A DNA stretch of 64,000 nt from Paenibacillus vietnamensis (GCF_020169515.1 NZ_JAHMHW010000004.1:124001-188000); one strand, 5' to 3'; positions 33,483 to 43,342 are shown, counted from the first letter of the stretch. Program-made: numbers and translations. Notes: generated by a model not told the origin, from the sequence alone.

Positions 33483-33581
33483 CAAGCGTAAACGGCTGAC
33501 GCCGCCCTTTGGCGGCAAAAGCTCGTTTCGCGCTGAAATATAAGTCTAGTACAAAGTGAAATTTGTACTTTCTTATATTTC
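33483..33581 (-). repeat. Dispersed structured repeat, copy 1
   Basis: 99 bp shared with 45629-45726. Conserved blocks: CAAGCGTAAACGGCTG, a GCCGCC/GGCGGC hairpin, AAAAGCTCGTTTCGCG, and outer stem arms GAAATATAAG (33535-33544) and CTTATATTTC (33572-33581). The inner hairpin is AGTACAAA/TTTGTACT. Strand is given relative to the downstream MFS gene. Confidence 0.8.
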
Positions 33582-33688
33582 AAAAGATAGGCTTCTTTCC
33601 CCCCTTCTTTCTAATACAGCGCGAGTATGATAGACTTTTTGTCGGACAGATAGAGAAACATTTTTTTCAGTTAAATGGAGGTTGCTGC

Positions 33689-34579
33689 GTGAGTATTGCA
33701 ATTGGAATTGACATTGGAGGAACAAAGGTCGCGTACGGATTCGTGGACGAACAGGGAACCGTGCTCGCCAAAGGCTCCCTGAAAACGGATTTGTCGGTAT
33801 CGCCGTCCGAGATGACGGCCAGGATTGCGGATGCTGTGAAGGAGCTTGCCGGGCAGCACGGGCTTGCGGTTGAAAGCATGAAAGGAGTCGGCGTAGGAGC
33901 GCCCGGTCCGCTTGATACGCGGGGCGGCAAGCTCACCTGCCCTCCCAATCTGCGGAGCTGGTGGGGTTTCCCGGTCGTGGAGGCGTTAAAATCGCATCTT
34001 GAGCTGCCGGTCAAAATGGAAAACGACGCGACGGCCGCTGCACTTGCGGAGAAATGGCTCGGTGCGGCGCAGGATACCGATCACTTCATCTTTATTACGA
34101 TCAGCACCGGAATAGGCGCCGGCATCTATTTGCACGGCAAGCTGATTACCGGCTCGACGGGAAATGCCGGCGATGCGGGCTTTATGATCGTCGATAAGGA
34201 AGGCACGCCATGGGAGCTTGTCGCTTCGGGCACCGCCATCACGCGCCAAGCAACGGAGCTGCTCGGCCGCGAGGTGTCCTCGAAGGAAGCGTTCGAGCTG
34301 GCCGCACAGGGCGACCCGCAAATGTCCGAGCTGATCGGGCAGGTATTCCGCTGCATCGGCATGGGCTGCGTATCGCTCATCAATTTGCTCGACCCGACCA
34401 AGATCGTGATCGGCGGAGGCGTCTCCCAGGTAGGCGAGCCGCTGTTTACCGCCGTACAGCAATATGTATCCAAGCATGCGCTGAACCCTTCGGGCCGGGA
34501 GACCGCCATCGTTCCCGCCCGGCTGCAGCAGGATGCGGGCCTGATCGGCGCCGCGGCGCTGATCCAGCAGCCCTACTGA
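33689..34579 (+). CDS. ROK family sugar kinase without zinc motif
   Basis: 296 residues from a GTG start at 33689 with GGAGG seven bases upstream. The N-terminal ATP phosphate loop IGIDIGGTKV is at about 5-14, the catalytic Asp is in ENDATAAALAEKW, and GIGAGIYLHGKL follows. The usual ROK zinc site (CxCGxxGCxE) is absent; the segment reads GNAGDAGFMIVDKEG. No helix-turn-helix, so it is a kinase (glucokinase, fructokinase or aminosugar kinase) rather than a NagC/XylR repressor. Substrate uncertain. A shared terminator follows. Confidence 0.88.
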   Translation: MSIAIGIDIGGTKVAYGFVDEQGTVLAKGSLKTDLSVSPSEMTARIADAVKELAGQHGLAVESMKGVGVGAPGPLDTRGGKLTCPPNLRSWWGFPVVEALKSHLELPVKMENDATAAALAEKWLGAAQDTDHFIFITISTGIGAGIYLHGKLITGSTGNAGDAGFMIVDKEGTPWELVASGTAITRQATELLGREVSSKEAFELAAQGDPQMSELIGQVFRCIGMGCVSLINLLDPTKIVIGGGVSQVGEPLFTAVQQYVSKHALNPSGRETAIVPARLQQDAGLIGAAALIQQPY

Positions 34580-34594
34580 GTCAAGCACGGATTT

Positions 34595-34646
34595 TCAAAA
34601 AAACACAGCAGCCCGCCGATGAAGGACGGGCTGCTGTGTTTTTTTC
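34595..34646. terminator. Bidirectional terminator
   Basis: Stem ACACAGCAGCCCG (34603-34615) and CGGGCTGCTGTGT (34627-34639) flanked by A and T runs, between the convergent ROK gene and operon 1. Confidence 0.92.
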
Positions 34647-35634
34647 AATATTGCTTTCTGAAATCGACAACGTTAACGGACGCTGTCTTTCCTACGAGAT
34701 AATCCTGCAAATTGCTCATAAAAATGTCCATCACGCGTTCCTCGTAATTAATCGTCAGGCCGGAAATGTGCGGAGTGACGATCACATTCTCCATCTCCCA
34801 CAGCGGACTTGCAGCCGGCAGCGGCTCCTGCTCGAACACATCGAGGCCCGCGCCGGCAATGTCCCCATTCCGCAGGGCGTCTGCCAGCGCGTCGGTGTCC
34901 GTCGTTCCGCCCCGGCCGATATTAATGAAATAAGCCGAAGGCTTCATCGCGCGAAACTGCGCCTGTCCGAACAGGTGCCGGGTCTCATTCGTCAGCGGAA
35001 GCGTTACGATCACATAATCGCTTTGCCCGAGCACCTCCATGAGACGGCCGATATCGTACATGCGGTCCACATAAGGAGACTCCCCTCCCGATCTTCTGAC
35101 GCCCAGCACGTTCATGCCGAACGCTTTGGCGAGTCTGGCCGTCTCCTCTCCAATCGCGCCAAGGCCGATAACGGCTGCCGTTTTGCCGTGAATTTCCCGA
35201 AGCGAGCCGGGGCTTTTCCATTTGCCGTTCGCTTGATTTCGCAACGTGACATGCAATCTCCGGGCAAAAGCCAGCATCATCGCAAGCACCGATTCCGAAA
35301 CTGGAAACGCATGGACGCCGCTTGCATTGGTTAATAAAATTTCTTTGCGAGCGAACGTCTCCAGCGGCATTTGATCGACGCCGGCTCCCCAGCACTGCAC
35401 CCAGCGGAGCGGAGTTTCCTCCCTTGTAACCAGCTCGAGGGCCTGCTCATTCCAGCCCGCAATAATCTCGGCATAAGGCAGCTGCGCTTTCAACGTCTCC
35501 TTGTCGGCGTTGCAGACGAGCTCCCATTCCGGAGCGGCCTCGCGGATCCGCCGGATACTGTCGTCCGACAGCTTGTGAAGACAGACGATCTTTCTCGCCA
35601 TCGGCCGTACCGCTTGTTCCCGAGCCGCTTCCAT
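34645..35634 (-). CDS. D-isomer 2-hydroxyacid dehydrogenase
   Basis: 329 residues. The NAD-binding Rossmann motif GLGAIGEETARLAKAF is at about residue 155. The catalytic triad of the family is present: Arg in NIGRGGTTDTDAL, Glu in DVFEQEPLP and His in TPHISGL. Members reduce 2-keto acids (glyoxylate/hydroxypyruvate, pyruvate, keto-aldonic acids). It is the last gene of operon 1; its ATG overlaps the upstream stop by one base (TGATG). In this context it may handle keto-acid products of uronic or ulosonic acid breakdown. Confidence 0.9.
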   Translation of the reverse strand: MEAAREQAVRPMARKIVCLHKLSDDSIRRIREAAPEWELVCNADKETLKAQLPYAEIIAGWNEQALELVTREETPLRWVQCWGAGVDQMPLETFARKEILLTNASGVHAFPVSESVLAMMLAFARRLHVTLRNQANGKWKSPGSLREIHGKTAAVIGLGAIGEETARLAKAFGMNVLGVRRSGGESPYVDRMYDIGRLMEVLGQSDYVIVTLPLTNETRHLFGQAQFRAMKPSAYFINIGRGGTTDTDALADALRNGDIAGAGLDVFEQEPLPAASPLWEMENVIVTPHISGLTINYEERVMDIFMSNLQDYLVGKTASVNVVDFRKQY

Positions 35635-38372
35635 CAGTGCGACAACGCCCCTTTCTTGTTCTCGCCTTCATATAACCAATCGAGCGAGCGGGAGCTTTCG
35701 CTGAACGGCGATACGTCCCGCTCCTTCAGCTCCTGATCGGCTCCGATGACGCCAAGCACCGCAAAGGCTCCTTTGCCCAGGTTCAGCAAGTGACTTCCCG
35801 CCTCGTACAGAAACGCGTGAACGTTAACGCTCGGGTAAAAGGAAGTCTTGATCCCTTTTCGCAAAACAGGAGACAAACCGCCCCGTTCATCCGCATGCGT
35901 ATTCTCGTCCAAGGTCGGCACCTGAAGCCACTGCCCGTCGGAGGAATTGAAGTAGCCGACCAGCAGACGGACCGGCGTATCCGCCTCGAACTCGACGATC
36001 ACTCCGTTTTTCGCCGCTTCCTCGCGGCTGAACCGGATGCCGGTCAGGCCCTCGAGCTCCTCCGCACAGCTTTGCACGTATACTTCGCCGTCACTGAACA
36101 GCAAGCTGTCCTTCGATACCTTATACGTCTCCATACCAGGGGACGTCAGCCGGAAGCCGGCTTCACGGTAAGGCTCGATCTTCTCTTCCCCGCTAACCTG
36201 CGCAGGCAGCTTTCCGGCCGACAGGTCGCTTACTCTGGCCCTAAAGCTTGCGAGCTCCTCTTCGTATACCGGGAGGCAGTCCGTCCAATGCTTGAATTTC
36301 CGGCCGTCCGGCACCGGAATTTTACGATGCGGCGTCAGCATGCTGTTCGCGTACAGATAGGTTTGTTCTGTCAGCTCCGTCAGCTTCGAGTACCATTCCA
36401 CGCTTACCTGCAGATAAGTCGCAGCTTCCTCCAATAGATCCGTATGTTCCAGGTAGCTGCCGTTCACCGTATGTTTGTAGGTGAGCACCTGGATGGCGGC
36501 TCTTACCTTGGCGCCGTAGAAGCGCACCATGTACAGAATGGCTTCCACATCGCTAGTTATCCGGTCGAACTCTTCCCGGTTGCAGGTCACATGCGGGCTT
36601 GCGCTCCGGATGGCCGTCCATGCCCGCTCCGCGAACAGCTCGGCCGATTCGACGACGTCGATCGGCGTTTCCCCGATATGGGGCTCGCCCGCCAGCTCTC
36701 TCTGAACGTACAGCTCCAGCCGCTCGCCCTGCGGAGCATGATCCTCCCACAGCGCTCTGTAAGGAGAATAGCGGTCCGGATTGGTCAACTGGCTCATCTT
36801 CATGCCGAGCGAGAGCGTCTGCCGGTTGCCCTCCGTAATGCCGAAGCGGCGCAGCAGCCGCGGCGCGCATTCGCCGAAAGCGTCGTACGCATCAAGCAAA
36901 GCGGCGCCGGCTTCCTTCGTGCCGAAACGCTCGGCCAGCTCCCCGATCCAATAGTGGCGTTCCGTCTCCGGGTCGCGGTCGGGATTCCAGGCATAACGCG
37001 CCCATGCGGCATACCAGAGCCAATCCCGCTCCGCCTGCTTCAGCCTTGGCTTCGTCTTGTCCCCGCTGTAAGGCCAATCCCAGAAAAACAGCGGGTAAAG
37101 GTGCAGACCGTTCGCCTTTTGCCGGTGCTTCGCCGCCTGCATGCTCTTCTGAATGAAGGCGGGCGAGCCGTAGCGGAAAGGCTCCAGATTCGCAAGCACG
37201 TGAACGTTGACGATATGAACCGACTGCATCCCGCTCAAATTGTTATGGGTTTGCTTCCAACCGCCTCTCGGCGTCCAGGTCGTAAGCGACTCTCCGTTGT
37301 ATTTGGCTTCGGTAAACAAGTTCGGATAAAGCGGGACCGACTTCTCGATAATCGGTTCGGCCTTAACCGCGTGAGCGCGGAGGATGATCGGCGGCTGTTC
37401 CTTCACGTTCAAATCCCGGAGGCCTTCGTTCACGCCCGCCAAAATCGTATCCGTAAACCACTCCGCGCCGTAAATGCTGCCCTGCAGCGCCTCGCCGAGG
37501 CACATCATAAGTCCGACGCTCGGGTAGGACCTTACGAATTCCGCGACCGCCTTGCGCGTGTAATCGGCGGTGATCGGAAGCGGCTTCGGCTGATGCAGCT
37601 CAAGGCCGTGCTTTTCCGCGAACGGCAGCGGGATATGAATATTGTAAAAATTCAGAACGACCCAGATGCCCCGTTTGTCCGCTTCCTCCGTCAGCCAGCC
37701 GAACGTCTCCACGTTAAGCCGGTATTCTTCTTCCGTAACTTCCAGCGCTTCCGGGTAATCCGGCAGCTTCACCAAAGAGGAGAACGGATGCCCCGACCAA
37801 ATGTACACGACATTGCTTCGCTGCTCGCAAAGCATATCCAGATACTGCAGCCACATCGCCTTGTCGTAAAACCAAGGGAAGCGGTCCGGCGTAATCGGGT
37901 ACTCGTACGTGCGGCGCGGCGGCTCGATTTCCGTCTTTTGCAGGCCGAGCACCGGACCGCGAAGCACGAATTCCGGCGTTTCGCCATGCGCAAGCAAATC
38001 CGGCACCCGCCCTTCGCGGCGAACGCGACCCGCCAGCTCCTGGGCTCCGTACAAGGCGCCGCTATCGTTTCCGCCTGAAACGACGATCAGGTTGCCCGGC
38101 AGCGAAGCGATATAGAACCCTTCCTTGCCCGGCTGCTGCGAATGATAGATGAGTACCTCTTGATGCTCCAGCGACCGGATAAACTCCGACTCCTCCCGGT
38201 TGCCGATGTAAATTTTCAGCTCAGACCGTCCCCGGTAAGTCAGGGAGCTCCACGACCCCTCCGACAGCTCCGTCACGCAACCGCATGCCTCCAAAGCTTC
38301 CGTAAGAAGCTTCAGTCCGTGGAGTATCCGGGGCGATGCGTTTTCCTGAATACCTAAACATATTTTTTTCAT
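35634..38372 (-). CDS. Large GH67-like/GH20b-domain glycosidase-like protein, unknown activity
   Basis: 912 residues, no signal peptide. The first 130 residues resemble the beta-alpha GH20b-type domain that precedes GH67 and GH20 barrels (LIVVSGGNDSGALYGAQELA). A barrel-like region follows (residues about 150-500) with WYDKAMWLQYLDMLCEQ-type sequence, VVYIWSGHPF, VVLNFYNIHIPLP and LMMCLGEALQG, whose Glu is a catalytic candidate. The last 400 residues are helical then beta-rich. No exact family assigned; alpha-glucuronidase-like is the nearest guess. ATG with GGAGG upstream, overlapping the GH78 stop. Third gene of operon 1. Confidence 0.7.
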   Translation of the reverse strand: MKKICLGIQENASPRILHGLKLLTEALEACGCVTELSEGSWSSLTYRGRSELKIYIGNREESEFIRSLEHQEVLIYHSQQPGKEGFYIASLPGNLIVVSGGNDSGALYGAQELAGRVRREGRVPDLLAHGETPEFVLRGPVLGLQKTEIEPPRRTYEYPITPDRFPWFYDKAMWLQYLDMLCEQRSNVVYIWSGHPFSSLVKLPDYPEALEVTEEEYRLNVETFGWLTEEADKRGIWVVLNFYNIHIPLPFAEKHGLELHQPKPLPITADYTRKAVAEFVRSYPSVGLMMCLGEALQGSIYGAEWFTDTILAGVNEGLRDLNVKEQPPIILRAHAVKAEPIIEKSVPLYPNLFTEAKYNGESLTTWTPRGGWKQTHNNLSGMQSVHIVNVHVLANLEPFRYGSPAFIQKSMQAAKHRQKANGLHLYPLFFWDWPYSGDKTKPRLKQAERDWLWYAAWARYAWNPDRDPETERHYWIGELAERFGTKEAGAALLDAYDAFGECAPRLLRRFGITEGNRQTLSLGMKMSQLTNPDRYSPYRALWEDHAPQGERLELYVQRELAGEPHIGETPIDVVESAELFAERAWTAIRSASPHVTCNREEFDRITSDVEAILYMVRFYGAKVRAAIQVLTYKHTVNGSYLEHTDLLEEAATYLQVSVEWYSKLTELTEQTYLYANSMLTPHRKIPVPDGRKFKHWTDCLPVYEEELASFRARVSDLSAGKLPAQVSGEEKIEPYREAGFRLTSPGMETYKVSKDSLLFSDGEVYVQSCAEELEGLTGIRFSREEAAKNGVIVEFEADTPVRLLVGYFNSSDGQWLQVPTLDENTHADERGGLSPVLRKGIKTSFYPSVNVHAFLYEAGSHLLNLGKGAFAVLGVIGADQELKERDVSPFSESSRSLDWLYEGENKKGALSH

Positions 38373-41044
38373 GGTTGTACCTCCGCTTCCTTCTTCCTGT
38401 CTGCCAGCGAGTCTCCAAAGGCTTCGAATGTGCTTGTAAACCGGTATGTACCCGAACCGATCCGATAAACGGAGCTCCCCAGTTCCTCTCCATCCAACGT
38501 TACATCCGCTCCCGGCACGTGCACCGTCGCGCTTGCGTTTGCGGGCACCTCGACTTCAAGCTCCAGACGATTGTCTTCTTTCAGCTTCCATTCAACTGAG
38601 ATCGTCCCGTAAAGCGATTCGTATCCGGCCTTCACATGCTTAAGACGCCCTCCGGGTCTTGGCCGGATGATCGAATGGCGGAAGCCGGGCTCCGACGGAT
38701 CGGCCTCGATGCCTGCCATATAGCGGAACATCCATTCTCCTACCGAACCTAGCGAATAATGGTTAAAAGAGTTCATAGAAGGCGTCTGGAACCCCTTCTC
38801 CTCCGTCCAACCGTCCCATCTTTCCCAAATTGTCGTAGCGCCGTGCTTGATCGAATACATCCAGGACGGGAAAGCTTCCTGCGTAAGCAGCTCATAAGCG
38901 GTGTCCAGCTCGCCGCTGTCCGTCAAAGCCGGAAGAAGATAACCTACGCCAAGAAAGCCGGTCGACAGGCGATTGCCGCGCTCCCGGATATTTTCCGCCA
39001 GGCGGCGCGTCGCCTTGGGCTTTAATCCCTCCGTCAGCAGGCCGAACTGCAGCGCCAGCACGTACACCGTCTGCGTATCGCCGCGGATGAACCCGTCAGC
39101 CGAGACGAATTTGGAACGGAATGCCTCCGCGATCTGCCCGAATAACCGTTCATAGCGGCTGTGGTCTTCTGTCCTGCCTAATACGCCGGCAATAGCCGCC
39201 ATCAGCTTCGTGCTGTAGGCAAAATATGCGGTCGCCAGCACTTCGTTCGGCGTATCGGCGCCGATCGACAGCCAATCGCCGTAGTTGGCATAATCGGGCC
39301 GGATCAGATTGCTGGTGTTCGCCTTCAAGTAGTTCACCCAGCGCGCCATGGCCTCGTAATTTTCCTCGAGAATGCGCGTGTCGCCGTACATCAAATAAAG
39401 TGTCCACGGAATAATGACCCCGGCGTCTCCCCAGCCCGCGTTATCCGGCGCGAACCAGTTCAGCCGCGTATTCCACATTTTATGGCGGATCCATCCGGCG
39501 TCGGGCGCAACGTCCGTGAAGGCTCCTGACGGCTGCTGCGCATCAACGATATCCCTCATATATTTGGTGAAAAATCTCGATACATCCATGTTGTAGGAAG
39601 CCGTCCGGGCGAAAATTTGCGCGTCTCCCGTCCAGCCCAGCCGCTCGTCGCGCTGCGGGCAGTCCGTCGGGACGGACAGAAAATTGCCGCGCTGACCCCA
39701 TACGATATTGGAATACAGCTTGTTGACCATCGGATCGGACGTTTCCAGACTTCCCGCTGCAGGCGTATCGGAATGGATCACCTTTCCGCTAATCGTCGTC
39801 AGCTCCGGCTCCCCCGGGAAACCGATCAGCTCGACGTAACGAAAGCCGTGGAACGTAAAATGAGGCTCGTACCGTTCCTCGCCGCCGCCCTTAAGCACGT
39901 AATGATCCTGCTGCACCGCCACCCGCAAATTGTCCAGATACAGCGTGCCGTCCGGATTCAGCATCTCGGCATGGCTAAGCGTAATCTTCGTTCCAGGCTC
40001 GCCTTTGACGGTTACTTCGGTCCAGCCGACCATGTTTTGTCCCATATCGTAGATGTATGTCCCGGCTTCGGTTTTTCTGACGCTAACCGGACTAACCGTT
40101 TCGGTAATGCGGATTGGCGGCTCCTCCGCTGCAACGAGCAAACCGTTATAGCCGGGTCTTACGTCCGGCGGCTCCCAGCCGGAAGCGTCGTAGCCCGGCT
40201 GGTCCCAGCCTGTCAGCTCCAGACGCGCATCATATGTTTCGCCCTTGATCATGTCGGAGTAACGGATCGGCCCTTCGGCTATCGTCCACGATCCGTCCGT
40301 AACAACGAGCTCCTTGCTGCCGTCCTCGTATTCAATGCTTGCCTGCAGGAGGAAAAACGGACGTTCTCCGTAAACGCGCTTGCCGAGAAATCCGACCGTC
40401 CCCGCATACCAGCCGTCACCGAGAATAACGCCGAATACGTTCTCGCCCTGCTTCATCTTGCCGGTAATATCGTAAGCGTGCACTTGGACCCGCTTGTCAT
40501 AATCCGTCCAGCCCGGAGCAAACAGATGGCCGACCGCTTCCCCGTTCACACTCAGCTTGAACAACCCAAGGGCGGTGGCGTAAACGACTGCGCGGCGAAC
40601 CTTCTTGCCCGCGGCAAACGATTTGCGCATATAAGGAGATGGCTGCATAGCGTCTCCCGGAATAGGCTTTCTGCCGATCCATTTCGCCTTCCACTCGTCG
40701 CGCGTTAAAATCCCCATCGTCCAATAAGCGGTCTCACTCCACGGCGAAGCTTGATTCCGGTTATCCCAGACGCGAACCTTCCAGAAATATTCGCCTTCCG
40801 ATCGAAGCTCCCGCCCCGCGTAAACGATTTGAATCGATTCGCCGGAAGCCGTTTTACCGCTGTCCCACATATCCGCATCGCCCTGCTCCAGCTTCTCGCG
40901 GGATGAAGCGACGATAATTTGGTAGGCCGTTTGCCGTACGTCCCGCTCATCCGACTCGAGCTTCCAGAACAAGCGGGGGCGCATCGAATCGATGCCGACC
41001 GGGTTGACGGCGTATTCCGTTTTGCATGCAGCTGCTCGCAGCAT
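38369..41044 (-). CDS. GH78 alpha-L-rhamnosidase
   Basis: 891 residues from the ATG at 41044, chosen because GGAGG lies nine bases upstream; the ATG at 41053 abuts it. No signal peptide. The Bac_rhamnosid N-terminal beta domains (NPVGIDSMRPRLFWKLESDE, APGWTDYDKRVQVHAYDI) precede an (alpha/alpha)6 barrel. The GH78 hallmark is DCPQRDERLGWTGDAQ, and WERWDGWTEEKGF plus NSFNHYSLGSVGEW follow. It releases terminal L-rhamnose from imported pectin or glycoside oligomers. Second gene of operon 1 and paralogous to 45739-48360. Confidence 0.95.
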   Translation of the reverse strand: MLRAAACKTEYAVNPVGIDSMRPRLFWKLESDERDVRQTAYQIIVASSREKLEQGDADMWDSGKTASGESIQIVYAGRELRSEGEYFWKVRVWDNRNQASPWSETAYWTMGILTRDEWKAKWIGRKPIPGDAMQPSPYMRKSFAAGKKVRRAVVYATALGLFKLSVNGEAVGHLFAPGWTDYDKRVQVHAYDITGKMKQGENVFGVILGDGWYAGTVGFLGKRVYGERPFFLLQASIEYEDGSKELVVTDGSWTIAEGPIRYSDMIKGETYDARLELTGWDQPGYDASGWEPPDVRPGYNGLLVAAEEPPIRITETVSPVSVRKTEAGTYIYDMGQNMVGWTEVTVKGEPGTKITLSHAEMLNPDGTLYLDNLRVAVQQDHYVLKGGGEERYEPHFTFHGFRYVELIGFPGEPELTTISGKVIHSDTPAAGSLETSDPMVNKLYSNIVWGQRGNFLSVPTDCPQRDERLGWTGDAQIFARTASYNMDVSRFFTKYMRDIVDAQQPSGAFTDVAPDAGWIRHKMWNTRLNWFAPDNAGWGDAGVIIPWTLYLMYGDTRILEENYEAMARWVNYLKANTSNLIRPDYANYGDWLSIGADTPNEVLATAYFAYSTKLMAAIAGVLGRTEDHSRYERLFGQIAEAFRSKFVSADGFIRGDTQTVYVLALQFGLLTEGLKPKATRRLAENIRERGNRLSTGFLGVGYLLPALTDSGELDTAYELLTQEAFPSWMYSIKHGATTIWERWDGWTEEKGFQTPSMNSFNHYSLGSVGEWMFRYMAGIEADPSEPGFRHSIIRPRPGGRLKHVKAGYESLYGTISVEWKLKEDNRLELEVEVPANASATVHVPGADVTLDGEELGSSVYRIGSGTYRFTSTFEAFGDSLADRKKEAEVQP

Positions 41045-41049
41045 ATTCG

Positions 41050-43299
41050 TCATCCTCCTTTATATTCGCCGGCATTCTCGAAGCTGACCGTTTCGCCGGC
41101 GTGAAGCTCTAGCGTGATCAGCCGCTCCGAAGTTTCAATCAGCGTGCCGCCCCGGCGGATGAACGCCTTCCCTCCGAACGGATTGTTCATGCGAAGCGTC
41201 TCGTCACGTTCACTGAATACCGTGACTGTGCTCACTTTGCCGTCGCGCTTTACTCCAGACAGGAGGAACGCGCCTTCCGCGCGGATGCCCGAGAACGAAG
41301 CGTCCTTAAAGCGTGACGCAAGTCCCGTGAATACACGAATCGAACCCCGGACACACTGCACGTACATTTCCAGAACGGCTGCGGCAGCGGCGATCGAAGC
41401 CTCCATCTGCATCGTGTCGCCGCCGGTAAATTGGCAAAAACCGCTGTAGTTCGCATTATGCCGCGTCGCATAGCTCGGCATCATATATACATCCTTCAGC
41501 AGGTAAAGCGACAGCAGCGCCATATCCGCCCGGCCCAGCCGGTTATGCAGGATGGAAGCCCAAGGCATCGACCAGCCGGCCCAGCGGCCCATCCCTTTGT
41601 CAACCCAGGACTTGTACGAATTGGATACGATTTCGTGCTGCTCGGGATCCGACAGATCCATCGTATCGAACGGGTAAATGCCGGCCAGATGCGAATGGTG
41701 GCGGTGGGATTCCGACAGCGGCTGGCCTTCCCACAAATACAGCTCGAGGCCCGGCTTCGTGCCGAACTCCTGATACTGCCGCGGTCCGGCCGTATAGGCA
41801 GGCAGCTTTGTCCTAACATCGGCGACAAACTGCGCGTAGTCCGCATCCAGACGGTATTTCTCTTCAAGCTCAAGCAGCTTCTCGCACAGAAAATGAACGT
41901 TAACGAGGAAAAAAGTTGAATTGCGGCCGAGCCCGTCCGGAGACGAGCCTCCGTATTCCGGAGAAACCGACACCGGAAGCGAGTATTCGTTCCCTTCCTT
42001 GTCCATCATCGCATAAAAGACATTAAGCGCTTTCCTCATAAACGGGTAAACTTCGGTCACAAGGTAATCCGTATCACCGGCGTAGCGGGCGTACTGCCAC
42101 ATCATCTGAGAGACCCATGAAGTGTTCGCCTGGTCGATCGTTCCCGTCCACATGCCCCCGACAGGGCGTCCCCGTTCATCGACGGAATGCCCGAGCATAT
42201 AGCCGTCGTCGATTCCGACGAACCGTTTCGCATTGCTTGCAAGCGTCGGCTTCCAGCTGTCGATCATCGTAAAGAGCGGCTGCAGGCTGTCCAGCAAATT
42301 GGCGCCGTATGCGGGCCACAGGCATTCCTGGACATTAATGTTAAAATGGTAATCGCAGCTCCAGGGAGGATTGCGGTATTCTTCGGCCCATGGCCCTTGG
42401 AGCGTTGGAGCGATTTTCCCCGGCATCGAGCTGCCCAGCATCCGGTAGATTCCCAAATAGTACATCTTCTCGATCTCACGGTCGGGAAGCGAAATGTCCG
42501 CCGCCTGCTCCCATAAGGCGCGCCAGCGCTTCCTCGTTTCCTGCAGCGCCCCATCGTATCCGAGCGGCTTGGCGTCATGCAGCCGTTCAAGCGCCGCCTG
42601 CACCGCCTGCTCCGCCGTTTCGCCGTATTCCGCCGCGATGGCAATTCCGCTCTCCGGCTGCGCATACATCACAGCGCACGCCGGATCCTCGGGAAGCTCC
42701 TGAACCCAGCCCTCCCCGTCCGGCAGCTGAACCGCTTTGGGAGCCGAAATGCCGAAATCGTCAAAGTAGGTCTTCACCTTCTCGAAGGAGTAAGCAGGCT
42801 TCATCTCGATGCCTTCAATCATCTCCTTGTCCGCGGAAAGCAGCAGCACCGGGCTCTCCATCGCTATGCTGACGCGGATCAGACGTTCTTCCCCATCCAT
42901 TCGGCAGCTTATGACGGCTTCCCCTTCGTCGAGGCGGAGCGAAGCGGCTTCGATCGTAACGCCCGGCTTCAGCAACACATCGCAGCGGCCCATCGCAAGA
43001 CGGGTCGGCCTCTTTTCTTTTCCGTTCATCATCATCGTCGGATAAAGACTGCGGGCGCCTTCGAAATCTCCGCTTTGCAGCAGCGACTTCAGATGATCGA
43101 AGGTACAATCGTCACGCCACTGCGTTCCTCCCCGGTGATCCCAGTAATCCGCCCGATTGATCGTGAGCATCACGGTTTGCGCCTGAAACCAGACCAGAGC
43201 GCCGAACACCCCGTTCGACAGCGGCATGCCGTCATGACAGTACTTCGTTTCAAGTGTCCATGGTATCTCATATACCGGTTTTACCGATGCGGCCTTCAA
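41050..43299 (-). CDS. GH95-like glycosidase (clan with alpha-L-fucosidase/galactosidase)
   Basis: 749 residues from a TTG start at 43299 with AAGGAG nine bases upstream; the ATG at 43344 overlaps the -10 element and is not a start. No signal peptide. N-terminal beta-sandwich (DGMPLSNGVFGALVWF, NRADYWDHRGG), then an (alpha/alpha)6 barrel with CDYHFNINVQECLWPAYGANL, equivalent to the NINxEMNYW region of GH95, and SESHRHHSHLAGIYP. It is divergent from canonical GH95, so alpha-L-fucosidase, alpha-L-galactosidase or another activity are all possible. First gene of operon 1. Confidence 0.82.
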   Translation of the reverse strand: MKAASVKPVYEIPWTLETKYCHDGMPLSNGVFGALVWFQAQTVMLTINRADYWDHRGGTQWRDDCTFDHLKSLLQSGDFEGARSLYPTMMMNGKEKRPTRLAMGRCDVLLKPGVTIEAASLRLDEGEAVISCRMDGEERLIRVSIAMESPVLLLSADKEMIEGIEMKPAYSFEKVKTYFDDFGISAPKAVQLPDGEGWVQELPEDPACAVMYAQPESGIAIAAEYGETAEQAVQAALERLHDAKPLGYDGALQETRKRWRALWEQAADISLPDREIEKMYYLGIYRMLGSSMPGKIAPTLQGPWAEEYRNPPWSCDYHFNINVQECLWPAYGANLLDSLQPLFTMIDSWKPTLASNAKRFVGIDDGYMLGHSVDERGRPVGGMWTGTIDQANTSWVSQMMWQYARYAGDTDYLVTEVYPFMRKALNVFYAMMDKEGNEYSLPVSVSPEYGGSSPDGLGRNSTFFLVNVHFLCEKLLELEEKYRLDADYAQFVADVRTKLPAYTAGPRQYQEFGTKPGLELYLWEGQPLSESHRHHSHLAGIYPFDTMDLSDPEQHEIVSNSYKSWVDKGMGRWAGWSMPWASILHNRLGRADMALLSLYLLKDVYMMPSYATRHNANYSGFCQFTGGDTMQMEASIAAAAAVLEMYVQCVRGSIRVFTGLASRFKDASFSGIRAEGAFLLSGVKRDGKVSTVTVFSERDETLRMNNPFGGKAFIRRGGTLIETSERLITLELHAGETVSFENAGEYKGG

Positions 43300-43342
43300 T
43301 TGCTTCAGCTCCTTCCAACTATTTATTCGATAAATTACAACC

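Noticed and set aside
33483..33581. The structured repeat as an insertion sequence or MITE
   Set aside because: No terminal inverted repeats spanning the element, no target-site duplication and no transposase were seen. The paired arms are internal and the conserved 5' block has no partner.
36444..38078. A 544-codon plus-strand frame inside the GH67-like gene
   Set aside because: Same shadow effect: Arg-rich, low-complexity product, no start signal, and the leftward frame is longer and coupled on both sides.
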